From the NCBI RefSeq assembly GCF_003234965.1, contig NZ_QKVK01000006.1, positions 124,001-188,000 of the forward strand: a stretch of 64,000 nucleotides of DNA, given 5' to 3'. This DNA comes from Aestuariivirga litoralis. GTDB taxonomy: Bacteria; Pseudomonadota; Alphaproteobacteria; Rhizobiales; Aestuariivirgaceae. The translations under genes were made by a program, and so were the position numbers. The notes beneath the pieces are model-generated. The model worked only from the letters and a program-made list of their open reading frames with translations, was not told where the DNA came from and searched no databases. Shown here piece by piece: positions 29,290 through 36,641 of this stretch (the first letter of the stretch is position 1; each line of letters starts with the position of its first letter).

Positions 29290-31506
29290 ATGGTCTCATC
29301 GGCGGCTCACCGCAGAAGATGGGCCGGAATGCATTTCCGGCCGGTGCGACCACTACTTCTGTGCCTCGCCTCGCTCGGCCTTGCAAGCTGCAACCCGCCC
29401 TCCTCCATGCTCGATGCCACCGGCCAGGTGGACCTGACCGCCAAGAACCCGCGCAAGGTGGCCCGCCCCGACGGGCAGGCGAAGGTGAAGAACCAGGCCG
29501 GCCGCTATGAGATCATCCCCGGCATGAGTGCCGCCGACTTCGCCGATGGCGGCGGGGGCGATCCGCCGGCCGGCGTCGGCCAGCTCGACGATGGCAAGTT
29601 CACCGTCAACGTCGACCAGGCGAGCCTTGGCGAATCCGCCAAGCTCATCCTCGGCGAGACGCTGGGCTTCAACTACACCATCGACCCGCGTGTGCAGGGA
29701 ACTGTTACCCTGGTCAGCAATCGATCTCTCACGGGGCGTGAGCTGCTGAGCGCCTATGAAGCCGCGCTGCGGCTTGCCGGCGCCGCGCTGATCCAGTCCG
29801 AGGGCAACTACAAGGTCGTGGCGCTGCAGGAGGTGCTGGACGGCGAGATGGGCACGCCAGACCTCGGCAAGGGCGTGTCGCCCGGCTATGGCGTCAACGC
29901 CATTCCGCTGCGCTATGTGAGCCCGGCCAGCGTGATGGAGCTGCTCGACGGCTTCATGGCGCGCTCGGGCACGGTGCGCGCAACGAAGGTCGGCAACATG
30001 ATCCTCATCCGCGGCCCTTCGGCGGAGCGCCGCCAGCTGGTGGACGTGGTGATGTCCTTCGACGTCGACTGGATGCGCAACCAGACCTCCGGCCTTGCAC
30101 GGCTCGAAAATGCCCGCGCCGAGGACGTGGCCGGCAAGGTGGAGCAGGTCTTCGCCGATGATGGCGCCGCGGCGGGGCCTAATGCGCTGAAGGTCATTCC
30201 CGTTCCCAGCATCAACAGCCTCATCGTCATCGCCCGCACCCGGGCGAAGGTGAACACGGCGATGAACTGGATCCGCCGCCTCGACCAGGAGAGCGTCGAT
30301 TCACCCAACTACTATGTCTATGCCGTGCAGAACGGCAATGCGGTGGATCTGGCGCGCATCCTCAACGCCACCTTCGGTTCCGGCGGTGGCGGGGCCGGCA
30401 CCACCGGCGACGTGGCGCCCGACAACCAGTCGATGGACGTTTCGATCGCCAACGACACCTCCGGCCAGGAACCGCCACAGCCCGACCCGCAGGGCTCCGC
30501 CGAACAGCTGGGCAAGACCGACCTGCAGACCGGCAGCACGGATGGCTCGTCGTCGGGCTCATCCGCCTCGACGGGCAGCGGCGGCGGCCTGGGCGGCGGC
30601 ACCGGCGGCGCTGGTGGCGACGGCTCGTCCTCGATCCGCATCACGCCGAACCCGACCAACAATACAATCGTCATCAGCGCCACGCCGAAGGACTACCGCA
30701 AGATCCTCGCCACCCTGCGCCAGATGGATGCGCCCTCGACCCAGGTGCTGATCAACACCATGATCGCCGAGGTCTCGCTCAACAACCAGCTGCGCTACGG
30801 CGTGCAGGCCTATTTCGAGACCAACAACTTCGCCTTCGCACTGGCTGGCGCCAAGCCCGCCACCAATGGCCCGATCATCAGCCCGCAGTTCCCGGGCATG
30901 AACTTCCTGTGGGGTGGCATCTCGAACCCCAAGGTGGTGGTCGATGCGCTGTCCGGCATCACCAACGTGCGCATCGTCTCCTCGCCGTCGATCCTGGTGC
31001 TGGAGAACGAGACGGCCACCATCAAGGTTGGCGACCAGATTCCCATCCAGTCGCAGACGGCCGTCACCGACGGCGGCAATTTCGTCAACTCCTATGAATA
31101 CCGCGACACCGGCGTCATCCTGAAGGTGAAGCCGCGGGTGAGCGCCAATGGCGTCGTCACCATCGAGCTCGGGCAGGAACTCTCCGCCGTGCAGCGCGAC
31201 AGTTCCGGCGTCGGCGACAATCCGAAATTCACCCAGCGCTCCGTCACCTCAAAGGTCTCGGTCAACGACCAGCAGACGGTGCTGCTCGGCGGCCTGATCT
31301 CCGGCATCGAGGAGCGCGCCCGCAACACCGTGCCCGGCGCTGACCGCGTTCCCATCCTTGGCAACCTCATCGGCACCACAGACAACAACGGCCAGCGCAC
31401 CGAGCTCATCGTCTTCATCACCCCGAAGATCATCCGCAACGGCGAGGAAGTGGCCCGCGAGTCGCAGGACCTGCGCAACAAGATGCGCAACCTCAGCTTC
31501 GACTGA
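29290..31506 (+). CDS. gspD: Type II secretion secretin GspD (lipoprotein)
   Basis: The 738-residue protein has a lipobox LASC (C34), N0-N3 domains (FTVNVDQASLGESAKLILGETLG; AINSL-type repeats such as PVPSINSLIVIART), a Gly/Ser-rich linker near 390-455, and the secretin core with VGDQIPIQSQTAV, RDTGVILKVKPRVSANG and VNDQQTVLLGGLI. It ends ELIVFITPKIIRN. It forms the outer-membrane channel of a type II secretion system. No other gsp gene is in the window. ATG 29329 is an alternative start. Confidence 0.88.
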   Translation: MVSSAAHRRRWAGMHFRPVRPLLLCLASLGLASCNPPSSMLDATGQVDLTAKNPRKVARPDGQAKVKNQAGRYEIIPGMSAADFADGGGGDPPAGVGQLDDGKFTVNVDQASLGESAKLILGETLGFNYTIDPRVQGTVTLVSNRSLTGRELLSAYEAALRLAGAALIQSEGNYKVVALQEVLDGEMGTPDLGKGVSPGYGVNAIPLRYVSPASVMELLDGFMARSGTVRATKVGNMILIRGPSAERRQLVDVVMSFDVDWMRNQTSGLARLENARAEDVAGKVEQVFADDGAAAGPNALKVIPVPSINSLIVIARTRAKVNTAMNWIRRLDQESVDSPNYYVYAVQNGNAVDLARILNATFGSGGGGAGTTGDVAPDNQSMDVSIANDTSGQEPPQPDPQGSAEQLGKTDLQTGSTDGSSSGSSASTGSGGGLGGGTGGAGGDGSSSIRITPNPTNNTIVISATPKDYRKILATLRQMDAPSTQVLINTMIAEVSLNNQLRYGVQAYFETNNFAFALAGAKPATNGPIISPQFPGMNFLWGGISNPKVVVDALSGITNVRIVSSPSILVLENETATIKVGDQIPIQSQTAVTDGGNFVNSYEYRDTGVILKVKPRVSANGVVTIELGQELSAVQRDSSGVGDNPKFTQRSVTSKVSVNDQQTVLLGGLISGIEERARNTVPGADRVPILGNLIGTTDNNGQRTELIVFITPKIIRNGEEVARESQDLRNKMRNLSFD

Positions 31507-31525
31507 GGTGACCGCCTGAATGCGA

Positions 31526-31551
31526 AATGGCCGGGCTTGCGCCCGGCCATT
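31526..31551. terminator. Bidirectional hairpin between gspD and the oxidase
   Basis: An 11-bp perfect stem AATGGCCGGGC / GCCCGGCCATT with a TTGC loop lies between two convergent genes, 20 nt after gspD and 26 nt after the oxidase. The T-run is short, so termination may be partly Rho-dependent. Confidence 0.7.
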
Positions 31552-31576
31552 GCCGTTTCAGGCCATGCGCTCCGGC

Positions 31577-33784
31577 TCACGGCACGGGCGACGGCACCAC
31601 CTGGATCTTGGCCATCATGCCCGCATCCTCATGCTCGAGGATGTGGCAGTGATAGACGAACTCTCCCGTCTCGGCGAAGGGGATGTCGACCACTGCGGGG
31701 GTGTTGATGCAGGTGCCGTCATGCCACTGCGCGATGGTGCAATAGCCATTCTGGTTGTCGGAGATCTCCTGTGCCCAGCTCTGGTCCTTGGCATGGGCGA
31801 TCTGCAGGGTTGCCTCGTCCTCCATCACGCCGGGCCCCGTCTCGGGGTGCAGGATGGGAGCGAATGGCGACTTCGAGCCCGGCGCCAGCGTCGGGTCGAC
31901 GGCGCGGAACTTGGTCTGGTGGATGTGGAAGTTATGGTTCTCGGTGGCGAGATTGACCAGTTCCCACGCCTCGCGCACCGGCATCTGCCCCGCGGCCAGC
32001 GGCAGGCAGATGAAAGGATTCATCGGGTCGAAGGCCGAGACCGGATGCTCGGAGCCGAGCACCACCTTGCCGTCCTGGTCCAGCTCTTCATAGCCGAGGC
32101 CGAAGATGTTGGGGTTGGTCACGTCGACGAGGCCGAAGAAGATGCGGCGGCGGTGGCCGGGGGGCAGCGCGGCGCAGCCCGGCGGCAGGTTGGCGGCCTG
32201 GGCATAGGGCACCTTGGCGGCGAAGATGCCCTGCGGGGCGTTGGCCTTCAGCGCCTCGCCCTCGAGCTTCAGCGCCACCAGGGCGGAATTGGTGTAGGTG
32301 CCGTGGAAGGTCACCGCCGCCAGGTTCACCGCCGGCCAGGGGTCGCCCACGCCGGCCTCGCCGGTGGTGATGCCCACCGAACGCAGCGTGGCCGAGGCGC
32401 CGCGCGGCGGCTTGACGATATTGCCGCTGGCGTCACGGTAGGTGACCCAGACCTCGGCCCGCGAGCCCGGCAGCATGCTCATGCTCTTGATGCACATCGG
32501 CTCGGGGAAATCGGCCGGCCAGGTGCCCGGGCAGGTCACCACGTCGAAGCGCGAGCCGCCGAGCTTCTGCTTGTCGGCGAGCGAGGTGCCGGGCGGCAGG
32601 TAGGCGCTGATGCCATCGACCGAGATCAGCTGCATCAGCATCGGATAATTGCCGGTGTTGCTGTTGAGCTCCAGCCGGTAGGTGGCGCTGGCGCTGGCAT
32701 TGGTGATGCTCCACAGCTCGCCCTTGGGCTTGTTGACGGCGATCGTGGGGTAGACGACGCCGCTCACCGGGAAGTACCAGGCGCCGTTGGTGTAGTCGTT
32801 GTCGCCATCGACATTGGTGCCCGGGCAGCTGCCGAGGCGCGTCTCCGCCGGGCTCGCCGGATACTGGGTGCAGAACTGCGGGTCCTGCTGGTCGTCCAGC
32901 ACCTCGCCATTGCTGACGGGGAAGGGATAGGCATTTATGCCCTGCTGGAAATTGACCGTGCCGGCGGCCAGAACCTGCATGTCCTTGAGGATGAGGTGGC
33001 GCTGCTGCTGCTTCGGGAAGGCCTTCTTGCCGTCACTCAGGTAGGTGCCGTGCCTGCCGATGCTGATGATGCCCGACAGGCCGCTCGACAGGCTGTCGGA
33101 GGTGATGCCGTGCACATGCGGGTGGAACCAGTCGGCGCCCGAGGGTTCGTTGGGCGGAATGTCGATGACATAGTCGAGCACCCCGGAGGTGACGACGGCG
33201 CCGTGGTCCATCATCTGCTCCTGCGGCATGCCGTTGGCGGGGTTGTAGAGCGTGACGTAGATGTCGTCGCCCCAGGTCGGATTGTTGACGGTGGCGCCAC
33301 GCGCTTGCACCACCAGGCCGTGGGTGTGCAGGTTGGTGGGGCTGAGCGGCAGGTTCACGCCGGCCTCGTCCACCACCGGGGTTTCTTCATCGCTGTTCCA
33401 GTAATGCATGACCTTGTTGGGGTCCTGCTTCGGCAGCCGGTTGACGAGGCGGATCTTCAGCTTGTCGCCCGGCTGCAGGGCAAGGCGCACACCGCCGAAC
33501 TCCGAGATGGTGGACTTGTTGAGCGGGCAACGGTCATTGATGGCCTGCGAGCGATAGCAGATCTCGTAGACCCAGCCCGTGGGATTGATGGCCGTGGCCT
33601 GGCCGGGCGGCTTGAAGGCGATCGCCGCCACGGGCTTGGCGCGCGCTATCATGAGAATGTCGAGAACGCCCTTCTTGCTGCTGAAGACCGGGGGTTCGAC
33701 GAACTTGGCCGCGCCGGCGCTGCCGCCCATGCCGGCCACGAGCAGCGCCGCCATCAGCGCCGTGCGAGTGAGCTTCGATGTCAC
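31577..33784 (-). CDS. Large exported multicopper oxidase
   Basis: The 735-residue protein has a signal peptide (cleavage near GSAGA-AKF). Copper ligands are all visible: LHTHG, WFHPHVHG, HNFHIHQTK and the type-1/type-2/3 bridge YHCHILEHEDAGMM near the C-terminus. It is larger than typical CueO or laccase (about 500 residues) because of inserts between the cupredoxin domains; several cysteines (CYRSQ..RCPLN and CTQY..GSCPG) could form disulfides. The substrate (metal, phenol or bilirubin-like) is unknown. Confidence 0.9.
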   Translation of the reverse strand: MTSKLTRTALMAALLVAGMGGSAGAAKFVEPPVFSSKKGVLDILMIARAKPVAAIAFKPPGQATAINPTGWVYEICYRSQAINDRCPLNKSTISEFGGVRLALQPGDKLKIRLVNRLPKQDPNKVMHYWNSDEETPVVDEAGVNLPLSPTNLHTHGLVVQARGATVNNPTWGDDIYVTLYNPANGMPQEQMMDHGAVVTSGVLDYVIDIPPNEPSGADWFHPHVHGITSDSLSSGLSGIISIGRHGTYLSDGKKAFPKQQQRHLILKDMQVLAAGTVNFQQGINAYPFPVSNGEVLDDQQDPQFCTQYPASPAETRLGSCPGTNVDGDNDYTNGAWYFPVSGVVYPTIAVNKPKGELWSITNASASATYRLELNSNTGNYPMLMQLISVDGISAYLPPGTSLADKQKLGGSRFDVVTCPGTWPADFPEPMCIKSMSMLPGSRAEVWVTYRDASGNIVKPPRGASATLRSVGITTGEAGVGDPWPAVNLAAVTFHGTYTNSALVALKLEGEALKANAPQGIFAAKVPYAQAANLPPGCAALPPGHRRRIFFGLVDVTNPNIFGLGYEELDQDGKVVLGSEHPVSAFDPMNPFICLPLAAGQMPVREAWELVNLATENHNFHIHQTKFRAVDPTLAPGSKSPFAPILHPETGPGVMEDEATLQIAHAKDQSWAQEISDNQNGYCTIAQWHDGTCINTPAVVDIPFAETGEFVYHCHILEHEDAGMMAKIQVVPSPVP

Positions 33785-34138
33785 CTGACTCTCCTTGATC
33801 CGCGATCGGAGGCAGCCAGCCTGGCCCCTGCCAGACTCACCCGCTCGACCGTTGCCGCCACCGTTACTGCCCTTCGCACAGCACGGGAAGACCGCGAATC
33901 CACGCAGGCGGCGGCATCACGCCCTCATGCGGGCGGCCTGCACGCGAGGCGCGAGAAAGCCCTCCGCTCCCGCCCCCGTCTCCGGCCAGCCTCCCCCGAG
34001 CGGCCGGTAGCGGGCCAAACCGGCTGCCGCAGCGCACACTCACGTAAGGATTGACTTTCTTTACCCAAGGCTGCTTTGATCCCGCCCGCGGTGGCCGAAC
34101 GTTTCGGTTACCCCCTACTATGAAAGCGAGAACATATT
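33785..34138. other. Gene-free 354-bp gap before the cold-shock gene
   Basis: No convincing gene. Short open frames here lack ribosome sites and family features. TTGACT at 34051-34056 could be a -35 element for the cold-shock gene with a weak -10 near 34074. The last 60 bp would then be its leader. The left end should contain the promoter of the multicopper oxidase. Confidence 0.4.
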
Positions 34139-34348
34139 TTGGCTACAGGCAAGGTTAAGTGGTTCAACGAGACCAAGGGTTACGGCTTCATCGCGCCGGA
34201 TGACGGCTCGAAGGACGTGTTCGTTCACATCAGCGCCGTGGAGCGCGCCGGTCTGCGTTCGCTCAAGGAAAACCAGGCGGTTTCCTTCGAGCTGGTGACC
34301 GACCGCCGCTCGGGCAAGCAGTCCGCCGACCAGCTGCGCGCTCTCTGA
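34139..34348 (+). CDS. Cold-shock protein (CspA family), TTG start
   Basis: The 69-residue protein is a single cold-shock domain with RNP1 KGYGFIA and RNP2 VFVHISAV. It binds single-stranded nucleic acid and melts RNA structure. The start is TTG at 34139: the encoded [10 protein letters not shown] is the family-standard N-terminus and no ATG is available. AAGCGAG lies about 8 nt upstream. The H1-like HTH gene starts 10 nt after the stop, so they are co-transcribed. Confidence 0.93.
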   Translation: MATGKVKWFNETKGYGFIAPDDGSKDVFVHISAVERAGLRSLKENQAVSFELVTDRRSGKQSADQLRAL

Positions 34349-34358
34349 GCCGCGGTTG

Positions 34359-34628
34359 ATGGCCAAGAAGGCGAAGAAGAAGGTTGCGGCGAAAGCGGCA
34401 ACCCGCAGCAAGAAGACGAAGAAGGCCATTGCCGTGAAATCGGTGAAGGCCCGAAAGCCTGCTGCGAAGAAAGCGCCCCGCAAGGCGGCCCGCCGCAGCG
34501 CGGCCGAGGTCGCCAAGCTGCGCAAGGCGGTCATTGCCGGTCTCAAGTCCGGCAAGTCTGCCGAGACCGTGGCGAAGCAGCTGGGCATTTCCCGCCCCTA
34601 CCTCTACCGTCTCAAGAGCAACGGCTGA
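34359..34628 (+). CDS. Histone H1-like Lys/Ala-rich tail fused to a small HTH
   Basis: The 89-residue protein has two parts: residues 1-48 are Lys/Ala/Arg/Pro-rich like bacterial histone-H1-like proteins (AKKKVAAKAA, AAKKAPRKAARR), and residues 49-88 form a helix-turn-helix, KLRKAVIAGLKSGKSAETVA followed by KQLGISRPYLYRLK, like resolvase or MerR-type HTHs. It is likely a nucleoid-associated DNA-binding protein. It lies 10 nt after a cold-shock gene and before a strong hairpin terminator, forming a two-gene operon. Confidence 0.75.
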   Translation: MAKKAKKKVAAKAATRSKKTKKAIAVKSVKARKPAAKKAPRKAARRSAAEVAKLRKAVIAGLKSGKSAETVAKQLGISRPYLYRLKSNG

Positions 34629-34665
34629 GCCCTCGCGGGCCAGCCCCAGAATTACGACCATTGCC

Positions 34666-34689
34666 ACGCGCCCCGGAAACGGGGCGCGT
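34666..34689 (+). terminator. Terminator of the csp/HTH operon
   Basis: A perfect 10-bp stem ACGCGCCCCG / CGGGGCGCGT with a GAAA tetraloop lies 38 nt after the HTH gene stop and is followed by TTGCCGTTT. Confidence 0.8.
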
Positions 34690-34773
34690 TGCCGTTTGGC
34701 GACACGCTTGCAGGGGCGATGCCCCTGCTCGCGCCCGACGCCTGCCCAAAATTACATCATGCATGAAATCTGC

Positions 34774-34825
34774 TTGATCGCCGTCAAATCTCAACCTGAC
34801 GTAACGTTGAATTGATCGGTATCAA
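34774..34825 (+). promoter_or_regulatory. FNR-type box pair before Rap1a-like gene 1
   Basis: TTGATCGGTATCAA (34812-34825) is a perfect FNR-family palindrome TTGAT-N4-ATCAA. TTGATCGCCGTCAA (34774-34787) is a second site with one mismatch, 38 bp upstream. CCTGACGTAACGT (34795-34807) lies between them. The proximal box is centred about 85 bp before the ATG, suitable for class II activation with a leader of about 45 nt. Confidence 0.65.
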
Positions 34826-34903
34826 ATCGGAAACTACCTACGTAGCCTACGAGACTGTCAGGCGCGATTTACAAATCGAGTCGCCCTTACAGGACAGAAC
34901 ACC

Positions 34904-35296
34904 ATGTTCACCCGGACTTGCCTCCTCCTCGCCTCCGCCCTGATGCTCGCCACGCTTGCTTCCGGGCCTGCCGGGGCAGGCTTCGTCACCGGCCGCGACC
35001 TTCTCGCCAGCTGCAGCCCGCAACCCGTTGACCCGGTCTACCGGCTCAAGGTGGCGGAGTGCCGGGGCTATGTCATCGCCGTGGCAGATTCTTCCGAATG
35101 CGATCGCCGCAACGTTGAATTCAAGTGGAACAGCGCCATGAATTCCTCCCAGCGCGACTTGGTCGAAACGGTGGTCAAGTGGCTTCACGCCCACCCCGCC
35201 ATGCTGCCGTTCCAGGCGGATGGGCTGGTTGCGGCCGCACTCTCCGAAGCCTACCCGTGCAACGACGTCACGGCATCGGGCAACGGCGCACCCTGA
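34904..35296 (+). CDS. Exported Rap1a/Tai-like protein 1
   Basis: The 130-residue protein has a signal peptide (cleavage near PAGA-GFV), then the Rap1a/Tai pattern: FVTGRDLLASC, the CRGYVIAVADSSEC block, then WNSAMNSSQRDLVETVVKWLHAHPAM and VAAALSEAYPC. The four cysteines are spaced as two disulfides. Known Rap1a proteins are periplasmic immunity proteins to type VI amidase effectors, but many homologs have no effector nearby, and none is seen here. It is a paralog of the next gene. Confidence 0.75.
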   Translation: MFTRTCLLLASALMLATLASGPAGAGFVTGRDLLASCSPQPVDPVYRLKVAECRGYVIAVADSSECDRRNVEFKWNSAMNSSQRDLVETVVKWLHAHPAMLPFQADGLVAAALSEAYPCNDVTASGNGAP

Positions 35297-35354
35297 CGCC
35301 GTGCAGGGTAGGAACCCCTGCCCGGTTGCGGTACTTACTTACACTTGTAAACAG

Positions 35355-35385
35355 CCTGACGTGACGTCCGTTTGATTTTGATCAA
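35355..35385 (+). promoter_or_regulatory. FNR-type box before Rap1a-like gene 2
   Basis: TTGATTTTGATCAA (35372-35385) is a perfect TTGAT-N4-ATCAA site, centred about 88 bp before the ATG. CCTGACGTGACGT (35355-35367) precedes it at exactly the same 17-bp offset as in gene 1. A small TTACACTTGTAA palindrome lies at 35339-35350. Confidence 0.65.
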
Positions 35386-35466
35386 GTCCGCTGCGACGTG
35401 CCTTCAATAGGAAATTCCAAGTTGTGGCCCTCCCGGCCGCACTGACATCCAGGAGCCTGAGGCAAA

Positions 35467-35835
35467 ATGCCGAGACTGCTTACCACTGCGGGCGCCGTGC
35501 TCGCCGCCGCCATGCTGGTGGCCGCGCCCGCCAAGGCCGGCTACCTCACGGGTGCCGAACTCACCTCGCTCTGCCGCGCCAATGTCGGCGGCCACGGCCA
35601 TGTCGTCGAGGCGGCGGAATGCCTTGGCTACATCGTCGGCGTCGCCGACACCTTCGACTGCGTCGAACCGCTTCACGGCTTCCACTGGGACAGCAAGCGC
35701 AACATCAGCCAACCCCAGCTGGTGTCGACTGTCGTCAACTGGATCGAGGCGCATCCGTCGGCCGAGGCCTATGAATCGGACGGTCTCGTCGGCGCAGCAC
35801 TTGCCGAAGCCTATCCCTGCACGCCCCAGCAGTAA
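35467..35835 (+). CDS. Exported Rap1a/Tai-like protein 2
   Basis: The 122-residue paralog of the preceding gene has a signal peptide (cleavage near AKA-GYL), YLTGAELTSLC, CLGYIVGVADTFDC, WDSKRNISQPQLVSTVVNWIEAHP and VGAALAEAYPC. Cysteine spacing matches gene 1. It is separated from gene 1 by 170 bp with its own FNR-type box, so it is a separate transcription unit rather than an operon partner. AGGAGCC is about 13 nt before the ATG. Confidence 0.75.
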   Translation: MPRLLTTAGAVLAAAMLVAAPAKAGYLTGAELTSLCRANVGGHGHVVEAAECLGYIVGVADTFDCVEPLHGFHWDSKRNISQPQLVSTVVNWIEAHPSAEAYESDGLVGAALAEAYPCTPQQ

Positions 35836-35846
35836 CGCCTCCGGTC

Positions 35847-36527
35847 TCACACCGGCCGCGCATAACCGAAGATCTCGATCTCCTCGGCATAGGTCCTGCG
35901 GATGAGCGCGTCCGTCGCGTCATCCAGTACTTCCGCCAGCGGCAGACCGCCCTCTCCCGCCACCTTGTGCGGCAGCGTGACCGCACCGAGCGACAGCCGG
36001 GCGGAGACGGTGGCGAAATCCTCGACCAGGGTTTCGAACCGGCCGATGAAGTCAAGGTCCAGTGTTCCTGCACGATCGCGCAGCCAGTGCAGCTGCGGCC
36101 GCAGCCAGCCACGTCCGGCATGGCGGGCCATGTAAGCCGCAAAGGACAGGCCGGGCATCTCCTGCCCCTCGTGGTGCCGGCCATCCCGCATGGCGTTGCG
36201 GTACCATGAATAGGCCCTCGTCCACGGATTGCGCACGATGGAAAAGCGGTAATAGCGGCGGTACTGCTCCGGCGTGACGGTGAGGCTGTTGCAGGGATTG
36301 GGTGTCGCCACCGGCCGCAGCACGCGCTTCACCTGCCGCAGGCTTTCCATCATGCCGCGCCGCGACAGGCTGCGCGACAGGCGCCAGGGCTCCAGCTCCG
36401 CCAGCGTCCGGTGATCCTGCGCGCCCCAGCCGGTATAGACGTCATGATGCCCCAGCACCCACTCGATGCTGGTGCCGCCGCATTTCGGGATGTGGATGAA
36501 GATGCAGTGGTGCTTGTGGCTGATCAC
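35847..36527 (-). CDS. Sulfotransferase-family protein
   Basis: The 226-residue protein has the PAPS loop FIHIPKCGGTSIE and the 3-prime phosphate motif FSIVRNPWTRAYSWYRNA, followed by RFETLVEDFATV, typical of the Sulfotransfer_2 family that modifies glycans or surface molecules. I placed the start at a GTG (36527, VISHKHH), because family members begin almost directly before FIHIPK; the frame is open to 36584. The first 27 codons lie inside a 97-bp direct repeat whose second copy is at 38886-38982. Confidence 0.8.
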   Translation of the reverse strand: MISHKHHCIFIHIPKCGGTSIEWVLGHHDVYTGWGAQDHRTLAELEPWRLSRSLSRRGMMESLRQVKRVLRPVATPNPCNSLTVTPEQYRRYYRFSIVRNPWTRAYSWYRNAMRDGRHHEGQEMPGLSFAAYMARHAGRGWLRPQLHWLRDRAGTLDLDFIGRFETLVEDFATVSARLSLGAVTLPHKVAGEGGLPLAEVLDDATDALIRRTYAEEIEIFGYARPV

Positions 36528-36542
36528 CGGGCCTGAACCTTC
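36446..36542. repeat. Direct repeat copy A (97 bp), in the sulfotransferase 5' end
   Basis: This segment matches 38886-38982 in the same orientation at an exact offset of 2440 bp with 3 mismatches in 97. The repeats bracket the S74-domain gene and its promoter. Confidence 0.9.
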
Positions 36543-36641
36543 GGCAGGGACAGGACTTCCATGCCCGAAGCACAACACGACCACAAGACCGTTGGTGCAG
36601 CGAACCTGCCGTGCGGCGGCTTCGCCGCTTCGTTGGTAGCC

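Noticed and set aside
30450-30640. Gly/Ser/Pro-rich low-complexity tract as a repeat element.
   Set aside because: It is the flexible linker inside GspD and stays in frame.
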